A stretch of 7,727 bases of DNA, from positions 1 through 7,727 of the forward strand of contig JADFRJ010000105.1 of the NCBI GenBank assembly GCA_022561355.1. The letters are read 5' to 3'. Positions 1-5,761 of this stretch are shown in pieces. The DNA is from Chloroflexota bacterium. Its GTDB lineage: Bacteria > Chloroflexota > Dehalococcoidia > DSTF01 > RBG-16-68-14. Under the pieces are notes generated by a model. It had not been told where the DNA came from. It saw only the letters and a program-made list of their open reading frames with translations, and made no database searches. How positions within the stretch are numbered: position 1 is the first letter of the stretch; each line of letters starts with the position of its first letter. The position numbers and the translations under genes are program-made.

Positions 1-1321
1 ACGTCGAGAAGTCCTGCACCTCCTCCTGAATGTTGAAGCCGGCATCGCGCATCTGCGATAGGAAGATCGGCAGGTGCCTGTCGTGGAACTCGATGTCGGT
101 GACCGGGTACATCACTGTGATGTCGATCGAGTCCGAGCCGGTGGCTTCCTGAATGAGCGCGCGTGACAGGGCCGGGTCGTATGACTGCAGCTCCTCCAGC
201 TCCTCCGGCGGCAGCGCGAAGTCGCCGAGCGGCCAGTGCACGAGCCCGTTCGGCCGGCCTCCCCCTTCGCCTACGACGAGGTCGACGAACTCCTGGCGGT
301 TCAGCGCGTGCAGCGCCGCTTTGCGGATGCGCTCGTCATCCCATGGTGGCCTCGTCGGGTTCATGACGAAGGAGATGAACGTGTTCACCGGCTCTTCGAC
401 GACCATGAGATCGGGATTCAGGTTTAGCAGTCCATCGGCCTCTTGCCGGTCTTGCGCGCCGTAGACGTCGATCTGGCGGTCGATGAAGGCAGCCCGTCGC
501 GGTTGGCGATCGGAGATGCGTATGTACTCCACTTCGTCTATGTAGGGCAGCGCTTCGCCGCTGGCTCCCGTCCTGTAATAGTTCGGGTTCCTGCTGACCA
601 CGATGCCGCCGGTGTTGGAGTAGGAACCCGGCTCAATCACGGCCCACGGCCCCGCACCCACCCCCTGGTTGGTGATGCTGATGCCCTGCTCGAAGAACTC
701 TCGGGGCGGAATCGTCCCGCCCAACGGCGATCCGAGCCGGAGCAGCGTGTACGCGTACGCGCCGGCCGTCTTCAGCTCAAACGTCGTGGGGTCTGGCGCG
801 TTGGTGGAGTCCACCCATTGGTTCGTGAATGCTCGCATCAGGGCGCCGTCCTCGACGGCGATGCGGTCGAACCAGGCTTGGACGTCGCCGGCGTCCATGT
901 CGCGCTCCGGAACGCCCAGTGAGTTCGGTGCGATCTTCACGCCCGGCCGGACATTGAAGAGGTATGTCTGTTCGTCGGGCTGCTCGATCGATTCAGCCAG
1001 GTCGAAGCGGATGAAATCTGACTGCCTGGCGGAGCGGCTCACGAGCGTGTTGTAGATGTGCGGGAAGAGCTGCGGTCCGAAGGCCACGCTCGTCAGCGGG
1101 TCGATGGTGCCCCAGTCGAAGGTGATCGCCTGCCGGAGCGCGCCACCCCGGAGTGCGGCGCCGGCCAGAGCCGGCCTTACGTCACGTTGGAGCAGTGAGC
1201 TGGCGCTGCCGGTTGCGCCAAGCGCGATGAGCCCCGCGGTGCCGATACCAACGGTCCGCATCCAAGTTCTCCTGGAGATGCGCTGCCGTTCGAACCTGCG
1301 CCAGAAACCTTCCGCTGCCAT
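1..1321 (-). CDS. ABC transporter substrate-binding protein, family 5 (oligopeptide/nickel type), C-terminus off window
   Basis: Extracytoplasmic receptor that binds a peptide, metal complex or other small solute and delivers it to an ABC permease. The visible 440 residues start at ATG 1321, eight bases after AAGGAGG. Residues 15-38 form a twin-arginine-like leader (ISRRTWM, then a hydrophobic stretch TVGIGTAGLIALGATG). No lipobox Cys is seen, so Tat export as a soluble or membrane-anchored protein is inferred. Family 5 signatures follow in order: IDPLTS (73-78), FNVRPGVKI (122-130), GAGPWAVIEPGS (222-233) leading into VVSRNPNYYR (241-250), and WDDERIRKAALHALNRQEF (327-345), the usual conserved helix. 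YDPALSRALIQEA (381-393) matches the later motif of the family. Family members are usually 500-600 residues, so roughly 100 or more are missing past the left edge. The ligand cannot be inferred, and no permease or ATPase gene is visible. Confidence 0.93.
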   Translation of the reverse strand, partial: MAAEGFWRRFERQRISRRTWMRTVGIGTAGLIALGATGSASSLLQRDVRPALAGAALRGGALRQAITFDWGTIDPLTSVAFGPQLFPHIYNTLVSRSARQSDFIRFDLAESIEQPDEQTYLFNVRPGVKIAPNSLGVPERDMDAGDVQAWFDRIAVEDGALMRAFTNQWVDSTNAPDPTTFELKTAGAYAYTLLRLGSPLGGTIPPREFFEQGISITNQGVGAGPWAVIEPGSYSNTGGIVVSRNPNYYRTGASGEALPYIDEVEYIRISDRQPRRAAFIDRQIDVYGAQDRQEADGLLNLNPDLMVVEEPVNTFISFVMNPTRPPWDDERIRKAALHALNRQEFVDLVVGEGGGRPNGLVHWPLGDFALPPEELEELQSYDPALSRALIQEATGSDSIDITVMYPVTDIEFHDRHLPIFLSQMRDAGFNIQEEVQDFST

Positions 1322-1329
1322 ACCAACCG

Positions 1330-1336
1330 CCTCCTT
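1330..1336 (-). promoter_or_regulatory. Ribosome binding site of the substrate-binding protein
   Basis: AAGGAGG on the minus strand, eight bases before ATG 1321. It fixes the start, and the Tat-like leader follows directly. The 12-mer AAGGAGGCGGTT (1325-1336) is repeated exactly at 1484-1495, before the small leader ORF. Confidence 0.85.
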
Positions 1337-1351
1337 CGGCTACGCCCGAGG

Positions 1352-1394
1352 GCCGCGTCTCGAGGTTCTCCGTGCCTGCCTAACCGGACGCGGC
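1352..1394 (-). promoter_or_regulatory. Stem-loop in the leader between the small ORF and the substrate-binding protein gene
   Basis: GCCGCGTC (1394-1387) and GACGCGGC (1359-1352) are a perfect 8-base inverted repeat. The 27 bases between them contain a second possible pairing, GGTT with AACC. No T-run follows, so it is not a classical terminator. It sits 16 bases upstream of the Shine-Dalgarno sequence and could act as an attenuator, an RNA-stability element or a regulator of translation. The stem is seen directly; the role is inference. Confidence 0.5.
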
Positions 1395-1422
1395 ATATCT
1401 ACGCCCTATTACTCAAGCGTTT

Positions 1423-1482
1423 CTAGGAGCCCGTCATGGTGATCAGTACCGTAAGAACTTGAGGGAATGGCACTATCGGCAT
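1423..1482 (-). CDS. Putative 19-residue leader peptide
   Basis: ATG 1482 to TAG 1423 encodes MPIVPFPQVLTVLITMTGS. It is preceded by a perfect AAGGAGG at 1495-1489 with a six-base spacer, and lies about 17 bases downstream of the predicted transcription start. The 12 bases AAGGAGGCGGTT are the same as those before the substrate-binding protein gene 160 bases further on. The peptide is hydrophobic, with three prolines, and is not a recognised leader family. It may be an upstream ORF regulating the transporter gene by translation, a small membrane peptide, or chance. The strong ribosome binding site argues against chance, but no conservation data are available. Confidence 0.45.
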   Translation of the reverse strand: MPIVPFPQVLTVLITMTGS

Positions 1483-1505
1483 GAACCGCCTCCTTAGAGG
1501 CTCTG

Positions 1506-1534
1506 AGTGTAGGTTGTGGCGCTTGGGGAGTCAA
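1506..1534 (-). promoter_or_regulatory. Sigma70-like promoter for the substrate-binding protein transcript
   Basis: On the minus strand, TTGACT (1534-1529) is followed after exactly 17 bases by TACACT (1511-1506). These match the -35 and -10 consensus at five and four of six positions. A transcription start near 1499 would give a roughly 180-base leader containing the 19-codon ORF and the stem-loop before the transporter gene. Confidence 0.6.
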
Positions 1535-1537
1535 GCG
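1520..1537. promoter_or_regulatory. Inverted repeat over the -35 box, candidate operator
   Basis: CGCTTG and CAAGCG are separated by six bases and enclose the -35 hexamer, a usual place for a repressor site. Part of it, TCAAGCGTTTC (1531-1541), recurs exactly at 1413-1423, just past the end of the leader ORF. No regulator gene is in the window. Confidence 0.4.
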
Positions 1538-1584
1538 TTTCGTCGTTTTCCGCATGTGTCATGGTTCGCCCAACTCCGCCAGCC

Positions 1585-4365
1585 CTAACCGCAGTTCAGC
1601 GCGCCTTCGCTGAGCAGTCCGGCGATCACCTGCAGGATCAGCGTGGCGTCTACGCTGGTGACGTCGCCGTCGCCGTTGACGTCGGCGCTCGACTCGTTCG
1701 CGAGCGAGCCGAGCAGGCCCGCGTTGAGCTGCAGGATCAACGTCGCGTCGATCGCGTTCACCGCTCCGTCCTCGTTCGGGTCGCCGCAGAGCTTGGGCGG
1801 CTCGGGCGTCGGCGTCGGCGTCGGAGCCACGGGGGTGTCGGTCGGAGGCATAGCGGCCGTATCGGTCGGGACCGGGGTAACAGTGCAGCCGCCGGACGTG
1901 CCCGGCGAGAGCAGGTTCGCGCTGAACTCCGAGGTGTTCTTCAGTCCGTCGGTCGCCGTCGCCGTCAGCAGCCCTTCAGCGAGGCCGCACGGCAGCAGAA
2001 TGCTGAAGTCGCCTGCCTCGTCTGCGTCGCCAGATGCGAGGTACTCGACGCCTTCTCCATGGGCGACGCCGGGGGCGTCGCCATCCGCCGCGTCCGCTCG
2101 GAAGACCTCGACGGTGCAGAGCGGGCAGGCCGTTCCGATCAGCTTGTCGCCGGCCTGCGTTACTACGTCTGGGAATGGGATACAGTCGTTCGGGCTGATG
2201 GCCGTGTCCGGGAACGGTGCGCAGCCCACCACGCCCTCGCCGTCAAGCGCGACGGCGCCGGCACAGTTGGGGGCGCCGTCCGCATCCCAGCCGACGAGAT
2301 CGATGCCTAGGCCGGCGTTGTCGTAGATGCTGTTGCGCGTAATGCGGTTGCCGTTCGCCCGCAGCTTGTCGCCGGTGCTGGACCAGGCCGCGCCGCCGAG
2401 GCACCAGTCGATCTCGATGCCGTTGCCGCCCGCGTCCGTGCCGTTTTGGAAGATCTGGTTGCCCGGCCCGATGTTCAGGCCGGACGCGCTCTCGATGTCG
2501 ATGCCGTCATCACCGTTGCCGTCAATGATGTTGTTCCAGATGACGCTCTTGATTCCCGCGGCCTCGTCCGCGAACGTTCCGCCTACGATCTTGATGCCGT
2601 CCTCCGCGCTGCCCGCGAAACGGTTGTCCGTCACCGTCAGCTCCGCGGGCGACCCCGGGTGAAGCTCCAACTGCAGGCTGTCGCCGTGGTCTCCGGTCAC
2701 CTCGCCGTTGCCGCTCACGTCTACTGTCACGAGGTTGCCATCGCCGGTACCGGCAGCGCTCCCGGCGCCCATCAGCACGATGATGCCATCGCGGTCGCCC
2801 TCGATGCCGTCGTTGTTGGTGACGAACACGGACGCGCGGTTGCCGGAGCTTGACGGTGCGCCTGCGGGTCCACCAGACGTCGTCTCCAGCGCGCCGGCGA
2901 AGCACTCGGCCCACACGCCGTACGGGCTGCCGGCCGCCGCGCCCACGCCATCGATTGCACCGTTGCCGTCGACCGTGAGCACGCAGGCGTTGTCGTCGCC
3001 GTCTCCGGCCGATGCGACCAAGTCGACGCCTTCGTCGCCCTCACCGACGATCTCATCGTTGCCGCTGACGCTGACGTCGCTGAGGTTGCCGTTGCCGCAG
3101 CAGATCGAACTGTGGACGTTAACGCCATCGAATTCGCCCTTGATGCGCGTGTTGCCGTTGACCTCGACCGTCGCGCTGCTGCCGCCCTCCTCGCAGCAGA
3201 TCGCAACGCCGATGTCGACGCCCTGGCCGCCGTCCAGGTTGATGCCGCGAGACTCCACGTTGCCGTTGCCGTTGACCGAGACCACGATGTCCAAGTTTCG
3301 GGAGGTCCCGCCGTTGGGGCCTTGGACGCCGCCGGCCGTACCGCCGGCTCCGGCGATGCAGGCGTTGGCCAGCAGGCTCACCTCGACACCGTTCAGGTCG
3401 CCGCCGCTGAGTTCGACGTTTTCATCAATGTGAAGGCTGATCTCGCTGTCTACGCCGCAGCCGAGGAAGTTGAACTGGACGCCGTCAGCCGTCCCGCTGA
3501 GCAGCTCGTTCTGGCTGATGTTCGCTAAGATCGTGCCGTTCAGAGCGCCTGTGTAGTTGGCGCTGATGCCAGCCCAGCGCTGAATCGCATGACTAGCGGC
3601 CCCTGCCGCGGGCCGGTGTTCGCCCGCCCGCAGGCGGTTGCCGCGGATGTCGAGCGTGCTGTCACGCAGTTCGCAGTCGAGCGCTCCCAAGCACGGGTCG
3701 ACGTTGAGTTGGACGCCGGCCCTCTCGTTCGACGAGATGTCGCTGTCTATCACGGCGAGACGTTCCACGTTCGATCCCACGATGAGGATGCCCTGCCCGC
3801 AGACGTTGCCGATGATGACGCCCGAGATCTCGATCGTGCCGAGCGCATGGAAGGCCGAGAAGCCGATCGGGCCAACGACGATACCGCCCGATGTCGCGCT
3901 CGCGGCCAGGCAGCCCAGGTCCCGGATCCAGAAGCTCTGGCCGCCGATCAGCGTGAAGTCGAGGCCGTCTTGCTGAGGCGATACGGCGATGCCAGAGGCC
4001 GCCGGCACAAGGCAATCGATGTCCTTGCTGCCACCATCGAGGACGACGGCGCTGCCCGTCGCGTCGATGATCACGTCGCGCGTGATCGGCGGCAGTTCGC
4101 CCGCGGAGCCGTCGGCGCAGAGGCCGATCACGCCGGGCTGCTGTTCGGCGAAGGCGGGCGGGTGGAACTTGATGACGCCGGCGTGGCCCGCGTTCACCTC
4201 GAGGATCGCCTCGCGCAGCGTGCAGTCGCCGTTCTGATCGTCGTTGGGCGGGCCCTCGCAGGCGCCGTCGTCGGTGTTGGCGGGGCTGTTCACCGTCACT
4301 GTCGAATCGCCACCGGCGGCCGCACTGTGGGCGGCGAGGACCGCCAGGCCGATGAGAACCAGCAC
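1585..4365 (-). CDS. Secreted right-handed beta-helix protein with CSLREA-type N-terminus and C-terminal dockerin
   Basis: A 926-residue exported protein, probably a cell-surface or extracellular repeat protein. From the GTG at 4365 it has a hydrophobic leader (1-18, ending AAHSAAAG), then CTLREAILEVNAG (48-60), a variant of the CSLREA motif that precedes beta-helix repeats. Beta-helix repeats follow to about residue 690, rich in G/N/D with NGI/DGV turns. Residues 308-620 hold about eight imperfect modules of the type VSGNxxIxGxxDGVxV. An Ig-like region (740-820, ending TATATDGLKNTSEFSANL) leads to a Thr/Pro linker (828-858). The last 66 residues are a dockerin with two Ca-binding loops, DPNEDGAVNAIDATLILQ (862-879) and DVNGDGDVTSVDATLILQ (895-912). 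No cohesin, catalytic domain or polysaccharide lyase signature was recognised. The protein is Cys-rich, about 26 residues. GTG 4365 lacks a ribosome binding site and the leader lacks a basic n-region, so a start 22 codons upstream (4431) is possible. The ligand is unknown. Confidence 0.88.
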   Translation of the reverse strand: MLVLIGLAVLAAHSAAAGGDSTVTVNSPANTDDGACEGPPNDDQNGDCTLREAILEVNAGHAGVIKFHPPAFAEQQPGVIGLCADGSAGELPPITRDVIIDATGSAVVLDGGSKDIDCLVPAASGIAVSPQQDGLDFTLIGGQSFWIRDLGCLAASATSGGIVVGPIGFSAFHALGTIEISGVIIGNVCGQGILIVGSNVERLAVIDSDISSNERAGVQLNVDPCLGALDCELRDSTLDIRGNRLRAGEHRPAAGAASHAIQRWAGISANYTGALNGTILANISQNELLSGTADGVQFNFLGCGVDSEISLHIDENVELSGGDLNGVEVSLLANACIAGAGGTAGGVQGPNGGTSRNLDIVVSVNGNGNVESRGINLDGGQGVDIGVAICCEEGGSSATVEVNGNTRIKGEFDGVNVHSSICCGNGNLSDVSVSGNDEIVGEGDEGVDLVASAGDGDDNACVLTVDGNGAIDGVGAAAGSPYGVWAECFAGALETTSGGPAGAPSSSGNRASVFVTNNDGIEGDRDGIIVLMGAGSAAGTGDGNLVTVDVSGNGEVTGDHGDSLQLELHPGSPAELTVTDNRFAGSAEDGIKIVGGTFADEAAGIKSVIWNNIIDGNGDDGIDIESASGLNIGPGNQIFQNGTDAGGNGIEIDWCLGGAAWSSTGDKLRANGNRITRNSIYDNAGLGIDLVGWDADGAPNCAGAVALDGEGVVGCAPFPDTAISPNDCIPFPDVVTQAGDKLIGTACPLCTVEVFRADAADGDAPGVAHGEGVEYLASGDADEAGDFSILLPCGLAEGLLTATATDGLKNTSEFSANLLSPGTSGGCTVTPVPTDTAAMPPTDTPVAPTPTPTPEPPKLCGDPNEDGAVNAIDATLILQLNAGLLGSLANESSADVNGDGDVTSVDATLILQVIAGLLSEGALNCG
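2491..3444 (-). repeat. Protein-level tandem repeat: imperfect beta-helix modules
   Basis: About eight consecutive modules of roughly 30-50 residues share a core such as TVEVNGNTRIKGEFDGVNV, DVSVSGNDEIVGEGDEGVDL, TVDVSGNGEVTGDHGDSLQL and SVIWNNIIDGNGDDGIDI. Each starts with a strand, then a GN turn, then a G-D-G-V/I turn and a second strand. The loops between them vary from about 10 to 30 residues. DNA identity between modules is low, so this is an old repeat under protein-level selection and not a recent DNA duplication. Confidence 0.65.
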
Positions 4366-4428
4366 GATTGCCGGTCCGAAGATGAGCTTCGTGATTGCGG
4401 GGCGTGAGCTGGGGCCGATGTTCAGGCT

Positions 4429-4447
4429 AATGTACCGTCTCCCTCAT
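4429..4447 (-). promoter_or_regulatory. Possible ribosome binding site and non-standard ATT start for the beta-helix gene
   Basis: On the minus strand GAGGGAG is followed by ACGGTAC and then ATT at 4431-4429, in frame with the beta-helix protein. There is no stop between ATT and GTG 4365. Starting here adds 22 residues including R and K (SSRPAITKLIFGPAIVLVL), giving a normal signal peptide with a basic n-region. The seven-codon frame ATG 4447 to TAG 4427 overlaps the ATT. Non-ATG/GTG/TTG starts are rare, so this is a candidate only. Confidence 0.35.
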
Positions 4448-4461
4448 AAGCGGGCGCGGGC

Positions 4462-4474
4462 AGTCTACCAGACT
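4462..4474. repeat. Short inverted repeat in the divergent intergenic region
   Basis: AGTCT-ACC-AGACT, five base pairs with a three-base centre, lies between the divergent beta-helix and lipoprotein genes. It may be an operator half-site pair or a small hairpin. No convincing -35/-10 pair was found near it on either strand. Confidence 0.3.
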
Positions 4475-4544
4475 AGATAATGTTACGAGATGGTTGCCTG
4501 GCCGCCTAGCAGCTAACTGAGAACGATGCCATCATTGCTACAGG

Positions 4545-4558
4545 GCCCTACCTAGGGC
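4545..4558. promoter_or_regulatory. Perfect inverted repeat upstream of the lipoprotein gene
   Basis: GCCCTA-CC-TAGGGC is a six-base perfect inverted repeat ending 18 bases before the GGAGG of the lipoprotein gene. A two-base loop is too tight for a good RNA hairpin, so a protein-binding site is more natural than an RNA structure. The function is unproven. Confidence 0.35.
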
Positions 4559-4587
4559 GCGAGCGCTTGAAGCAAGGGAGGGATCTC

Positions 4588-5070
4588 ATGCGCAAGAACT
4601 GGTTGCTACTCGGCATCGTGTTACTAATCGCCGTGCTCGCGATTGGCGCTGTCGCTTGCGGCGACGATGACGACGATGCGTCCACCGCGACAGAAGCCGC
4701 CGACGGTCCGATCGGGCTTCCAAGCGGCGTGACCAACACGGTCATCGTCTCGGCCGGCGTCCTTGCAGACTCAGCGGGTAACACGCTCTACGTCTTCGAC
4801 AACGATGAAGCCGGTGTGAGCAACTGCGCCGACGAATGCGCAGTCACCTGGCCGCCGCTCACCGTCGATGGCGACGCCATTGCCGGAGACGGTGTGGGCA
4901 CCCTGGCCACGATCACGCGCGACGACGGCAGCACGCAGGTCACCCACGACGATCAGCCGCTCTACTACTACTCGCGTGACACCGGGGTCGGTGATCAAGC
5001 AGGCGATGGCGTTGGCGGTGTTTGGCACATCGTCCCAGGTGACGAAAAAGGCTCGCCCACGGACCAATAG
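4588..5070 (+). CDS. Lipoprotein with two Y-x4-D secreted repeats (COG4315 / Lipoprotein_15 family)
   Basis: A 160-residue surface lipoprotein of a family whose role is not established. ATG 4588 is chosen because GGAGG (4577-4581) lies six bases upstream; the in-frame TTG at 4567 precedes that site. Residues 1-23 form a signal peptide (MRKNWLLLGIVLLIAVLAIG) with a lipobox-like AVAC, so Cys24 is the predicted lipid anchor. A run of five Asp follows, typical of a spacer. The two repeats are LYVFDND (Tyr68, Asp73) with C80/C84 before TWPPL (87-91), and LYYYSRD (Tyr126, Asp131) ending in GVWHIV (144-149). The Cys pair probably forms a disulfide and the WPPL motif is diagnostic of the family. The length is typical for a single-domain member. 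It is divergent from the beta-helix gene and ends at a hairpin terminator, so it is probably monocistronic. Confidence 0.88.
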   Translation: MRKNWLLLGIVLLIAVLAIGAVACGDDDDDASTATEAADGPIGLPSGVTNTVIVSAGVLADSAGNTLYVFDNDEAGVSNCADECAVTWPPLTVDGDAIAGDGVGTLATITRDDGSTQVTHDDQPLYYYSRDTGVGDQAGDGVGGVWHIVPGDEKGSPTDQ

Positions 5071-5072
5071 CG

Positions 5073-5109
5073 AGAACGCCCCGCTTTAGGCGGAGCGTTC
5101 TGCTTGTTT
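5073..5109 (+). terminator. Rho-independent-like terminator after the lipoprotein gene
   Basis: Three bases after the stop, AGAACGC (5073-5079) pairs with GCGTTCT (5095-5101). After one mismatch, CCGC pairs with GCGG around the loop TTTAG. The tail GCTTGTTTC is only moderately T-rich. The left arm GAACGCCCCGCT is identical to that of the terminator at 6029-6055. Confidence 0.7.
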
Positions 5110-5119
5110 CGACGTTGCT

Positions 5120-5200
5120 GCTGATGCGAAGCATCAGCCAAGCTGGAACCAAAAGGTTCAGAGCTGGAAGTAGAGCTTCTGCAGCCTCGCTGAAAGCGAG
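5120..5200. other. Cluster of four consecutive hairpins between convergent genes
   Basis: Four stems fill 81 bases: GCTGATGC-GAA-GCATCAGC (5120-5138, 8 bp); GAACC-AAAA-GGTTC (5146-5159); GCTGGAAG-TAGAG-CTTC-tg-CAGC (5163-5185, 8 bp with a two-base bulge); and CTCGCT-GAA-AGCGAG (5186-5200, 6 bp), which directly abuts the third. Read on the plus strand the loops are purine-rich (GAA, AAAA), which is usual for structured RNA; on the minus strand the cluster would be the 3' untranslated region of the dodecin gene. It could be a bidirectional termination zone, an mRNA 3' element or a small RNA. It matches no RNA family I can name. Confidence 0.5.
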
Positions 5201-5221
5201 CCGGCCGCCGTGGGCGAGCCG

Positions 5222-5440
5222 TTAGCCGTCGCCGCCTTCGTACTTGAACGAAACCTTCACTCGCGCGCGGTAGGCGCGGACCTTGCCGTCCTCGAGCTGC
5301 ATGTCCAGTTCGACCACCTCAGCGATGCGCAGGTCTCTCAATGACGCGCCGGCTCGCTGGATCGCCGCGGCAGCCGCCTTCTCCCATGAGTCCGTGCTCG
5401 TTCCGACCAGCTCGATCACCTTATAGACGCTCTCTGCCAT
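5222..5440 (-). CDS. Dodecin-family protein lacking the usual flavin-stacking tryptophan
   Basis: A 72-residue dodecin-like protein. Known dodecins form hollow dodecamers in the cytoplasm that store or buffer flavins such as FMN and riboflavin. ATG 5440 follows AGGAGG (5453-5448) by seven bases. The frame stays open upstream, but that part has no family similarity. VYKVIELVGTSTDSWEKAA (5-23) is the first strand and start of the helix; LRDLRIAEVVEL (34-45) and VRAYRARVKVSFKYEG (54-69) are the later strands. The position that is Trp in characterised dodecins (the W before AEV) is Ile39, and the flavin-contacting Gln of the last strand is Arg58. This variant subgroup probably binds flavin differently or binds another ligand. 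It converges on the lipoprotein gene and is divergent from the zinc-ribbon gene. Confidence 0.88.
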   Translation of the reverse strand: MAESVYKVIELVGTSTDSWEKAAAAAIQRAGASLRDLRIAEVVELDMQLEDGKVRAYRARVKVSFKYEGGDG

Positions 5441-5555
5441 TCGACTTCCTCCTGGATGCTCCATCGCCTCGCGGGGCCGCGAAGGCTGTTGATGCATGGT
5501 AGCTCGGAGCACCGGCCTTGTCGATGGCACTGGCGGAACACCGTGCGATAGGGGC

Positions 5556-5584
5556 TTGACAATCGCTAATATCGGAAGTATGAT
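5556..5584 (+). promoter_or_regulatory. Near-consensus sigma70 promoter for the zinc-ribbon gene
   Basis: TTGACA (5556-5561) is a perfect -35 box; 17 bases later TATGAT (5579-5584) matches five of six -10 positions. A start near 5591 gives a leader of about 170 bases before ATG 5762. This is the strongest promoter in the window. Confidence 0.8.
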
Positions 5585-5595
5585 ACTGGCATCAA
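5566..5595 (-). promoter_or_regulatory. Weaker opposing promoter for the dodecin gene
   Basis: On the minus strand TTGATG (5595-5590) and TATTAG (5571-5566) are 18 bases apart. They overlap the plus-strand promoter almost completely. A start near 5559 would give a roughly 118-base leader for dodecin. The match is moderate, so this is a candidate. Confidence 0.35.
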
Positions 5596-5761
5596 GAAGC
5601 CGGTAATATAGCACTGGTATGGGTGATTGAGGTGTGTACCAGGTTCGTTCTCCGGCCAGGCGAGAGGGAGGAGGCAGGGAAGTTGGTTCGCTTGAGCCTT
5701 CAAGTGGCGGCCCACGCAGCCCCAACGGTTGGGAGGTTAGGAAGGGATAGAGGAGGTCCGT
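5585..5761 (+). promoter_or_regulatory. Long structured 5' leader of the zinc-ribbon gene
   Basis: The 321 bases between dodecin and the zinc-ribbon gene hold the two promoters and this leader; no convincing gene was seen. Possible stems are CTGGTA (5614-5619) with TACCAG (5637-5642), a 7-bp stem with one G-U pair around GCCT (CGCTTGA/TCAAGTG, near 5689-5706), and CCCAA-CGG-TTGGG (5721-5733). The region before the start is purine-rich and ends in the ribosome binding site AGGAGG (5751-5756). It matches no riboswitch class I recognise. Confidence 0.4.

Noticed and set aside
153..1442. Plus-strand open frames at 153-464, 443-922, 669-1055 and 1056-1442
   Set aside because: They lie mostly opposite the substrate-binding protein, whose minus-strand translation matches its family along the whole length.
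1516..4407. Several long plus-strand open frames, such as 1516-2310, 2708-3433 and 3589-4407
   Set aside because: They lie opposite the beta-helix gene, have Arg/Ala/Val/Asp-rich compositions typical of antisense high-GC frames, and show no recognisable motif or ribosome binding site.
4567..4587. TTG 4567 as the lipoprotein start
   Set aside because: It precedes the GGAGG at 4577-4581, which is well placed for ATG 4588, and the ATG gives a standard lipoprotein signal peptide.
5120..5138. CTGATG...GAAG resembling a hammerhead ribozyme core
   Set aside because: The full CTGATGA and CGAAAC core and the three-stem arrangement are absent; the bases are simply the arms and loop of a hairpin.
5141..5185. 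T-box riboswitch, suggested by TGGAACC and AGTAGAG
   Set aside because: The conserved TGGNACCGCG element is not complete and no aminoacyl-tRNA synthetase or amino-acid gene follows.
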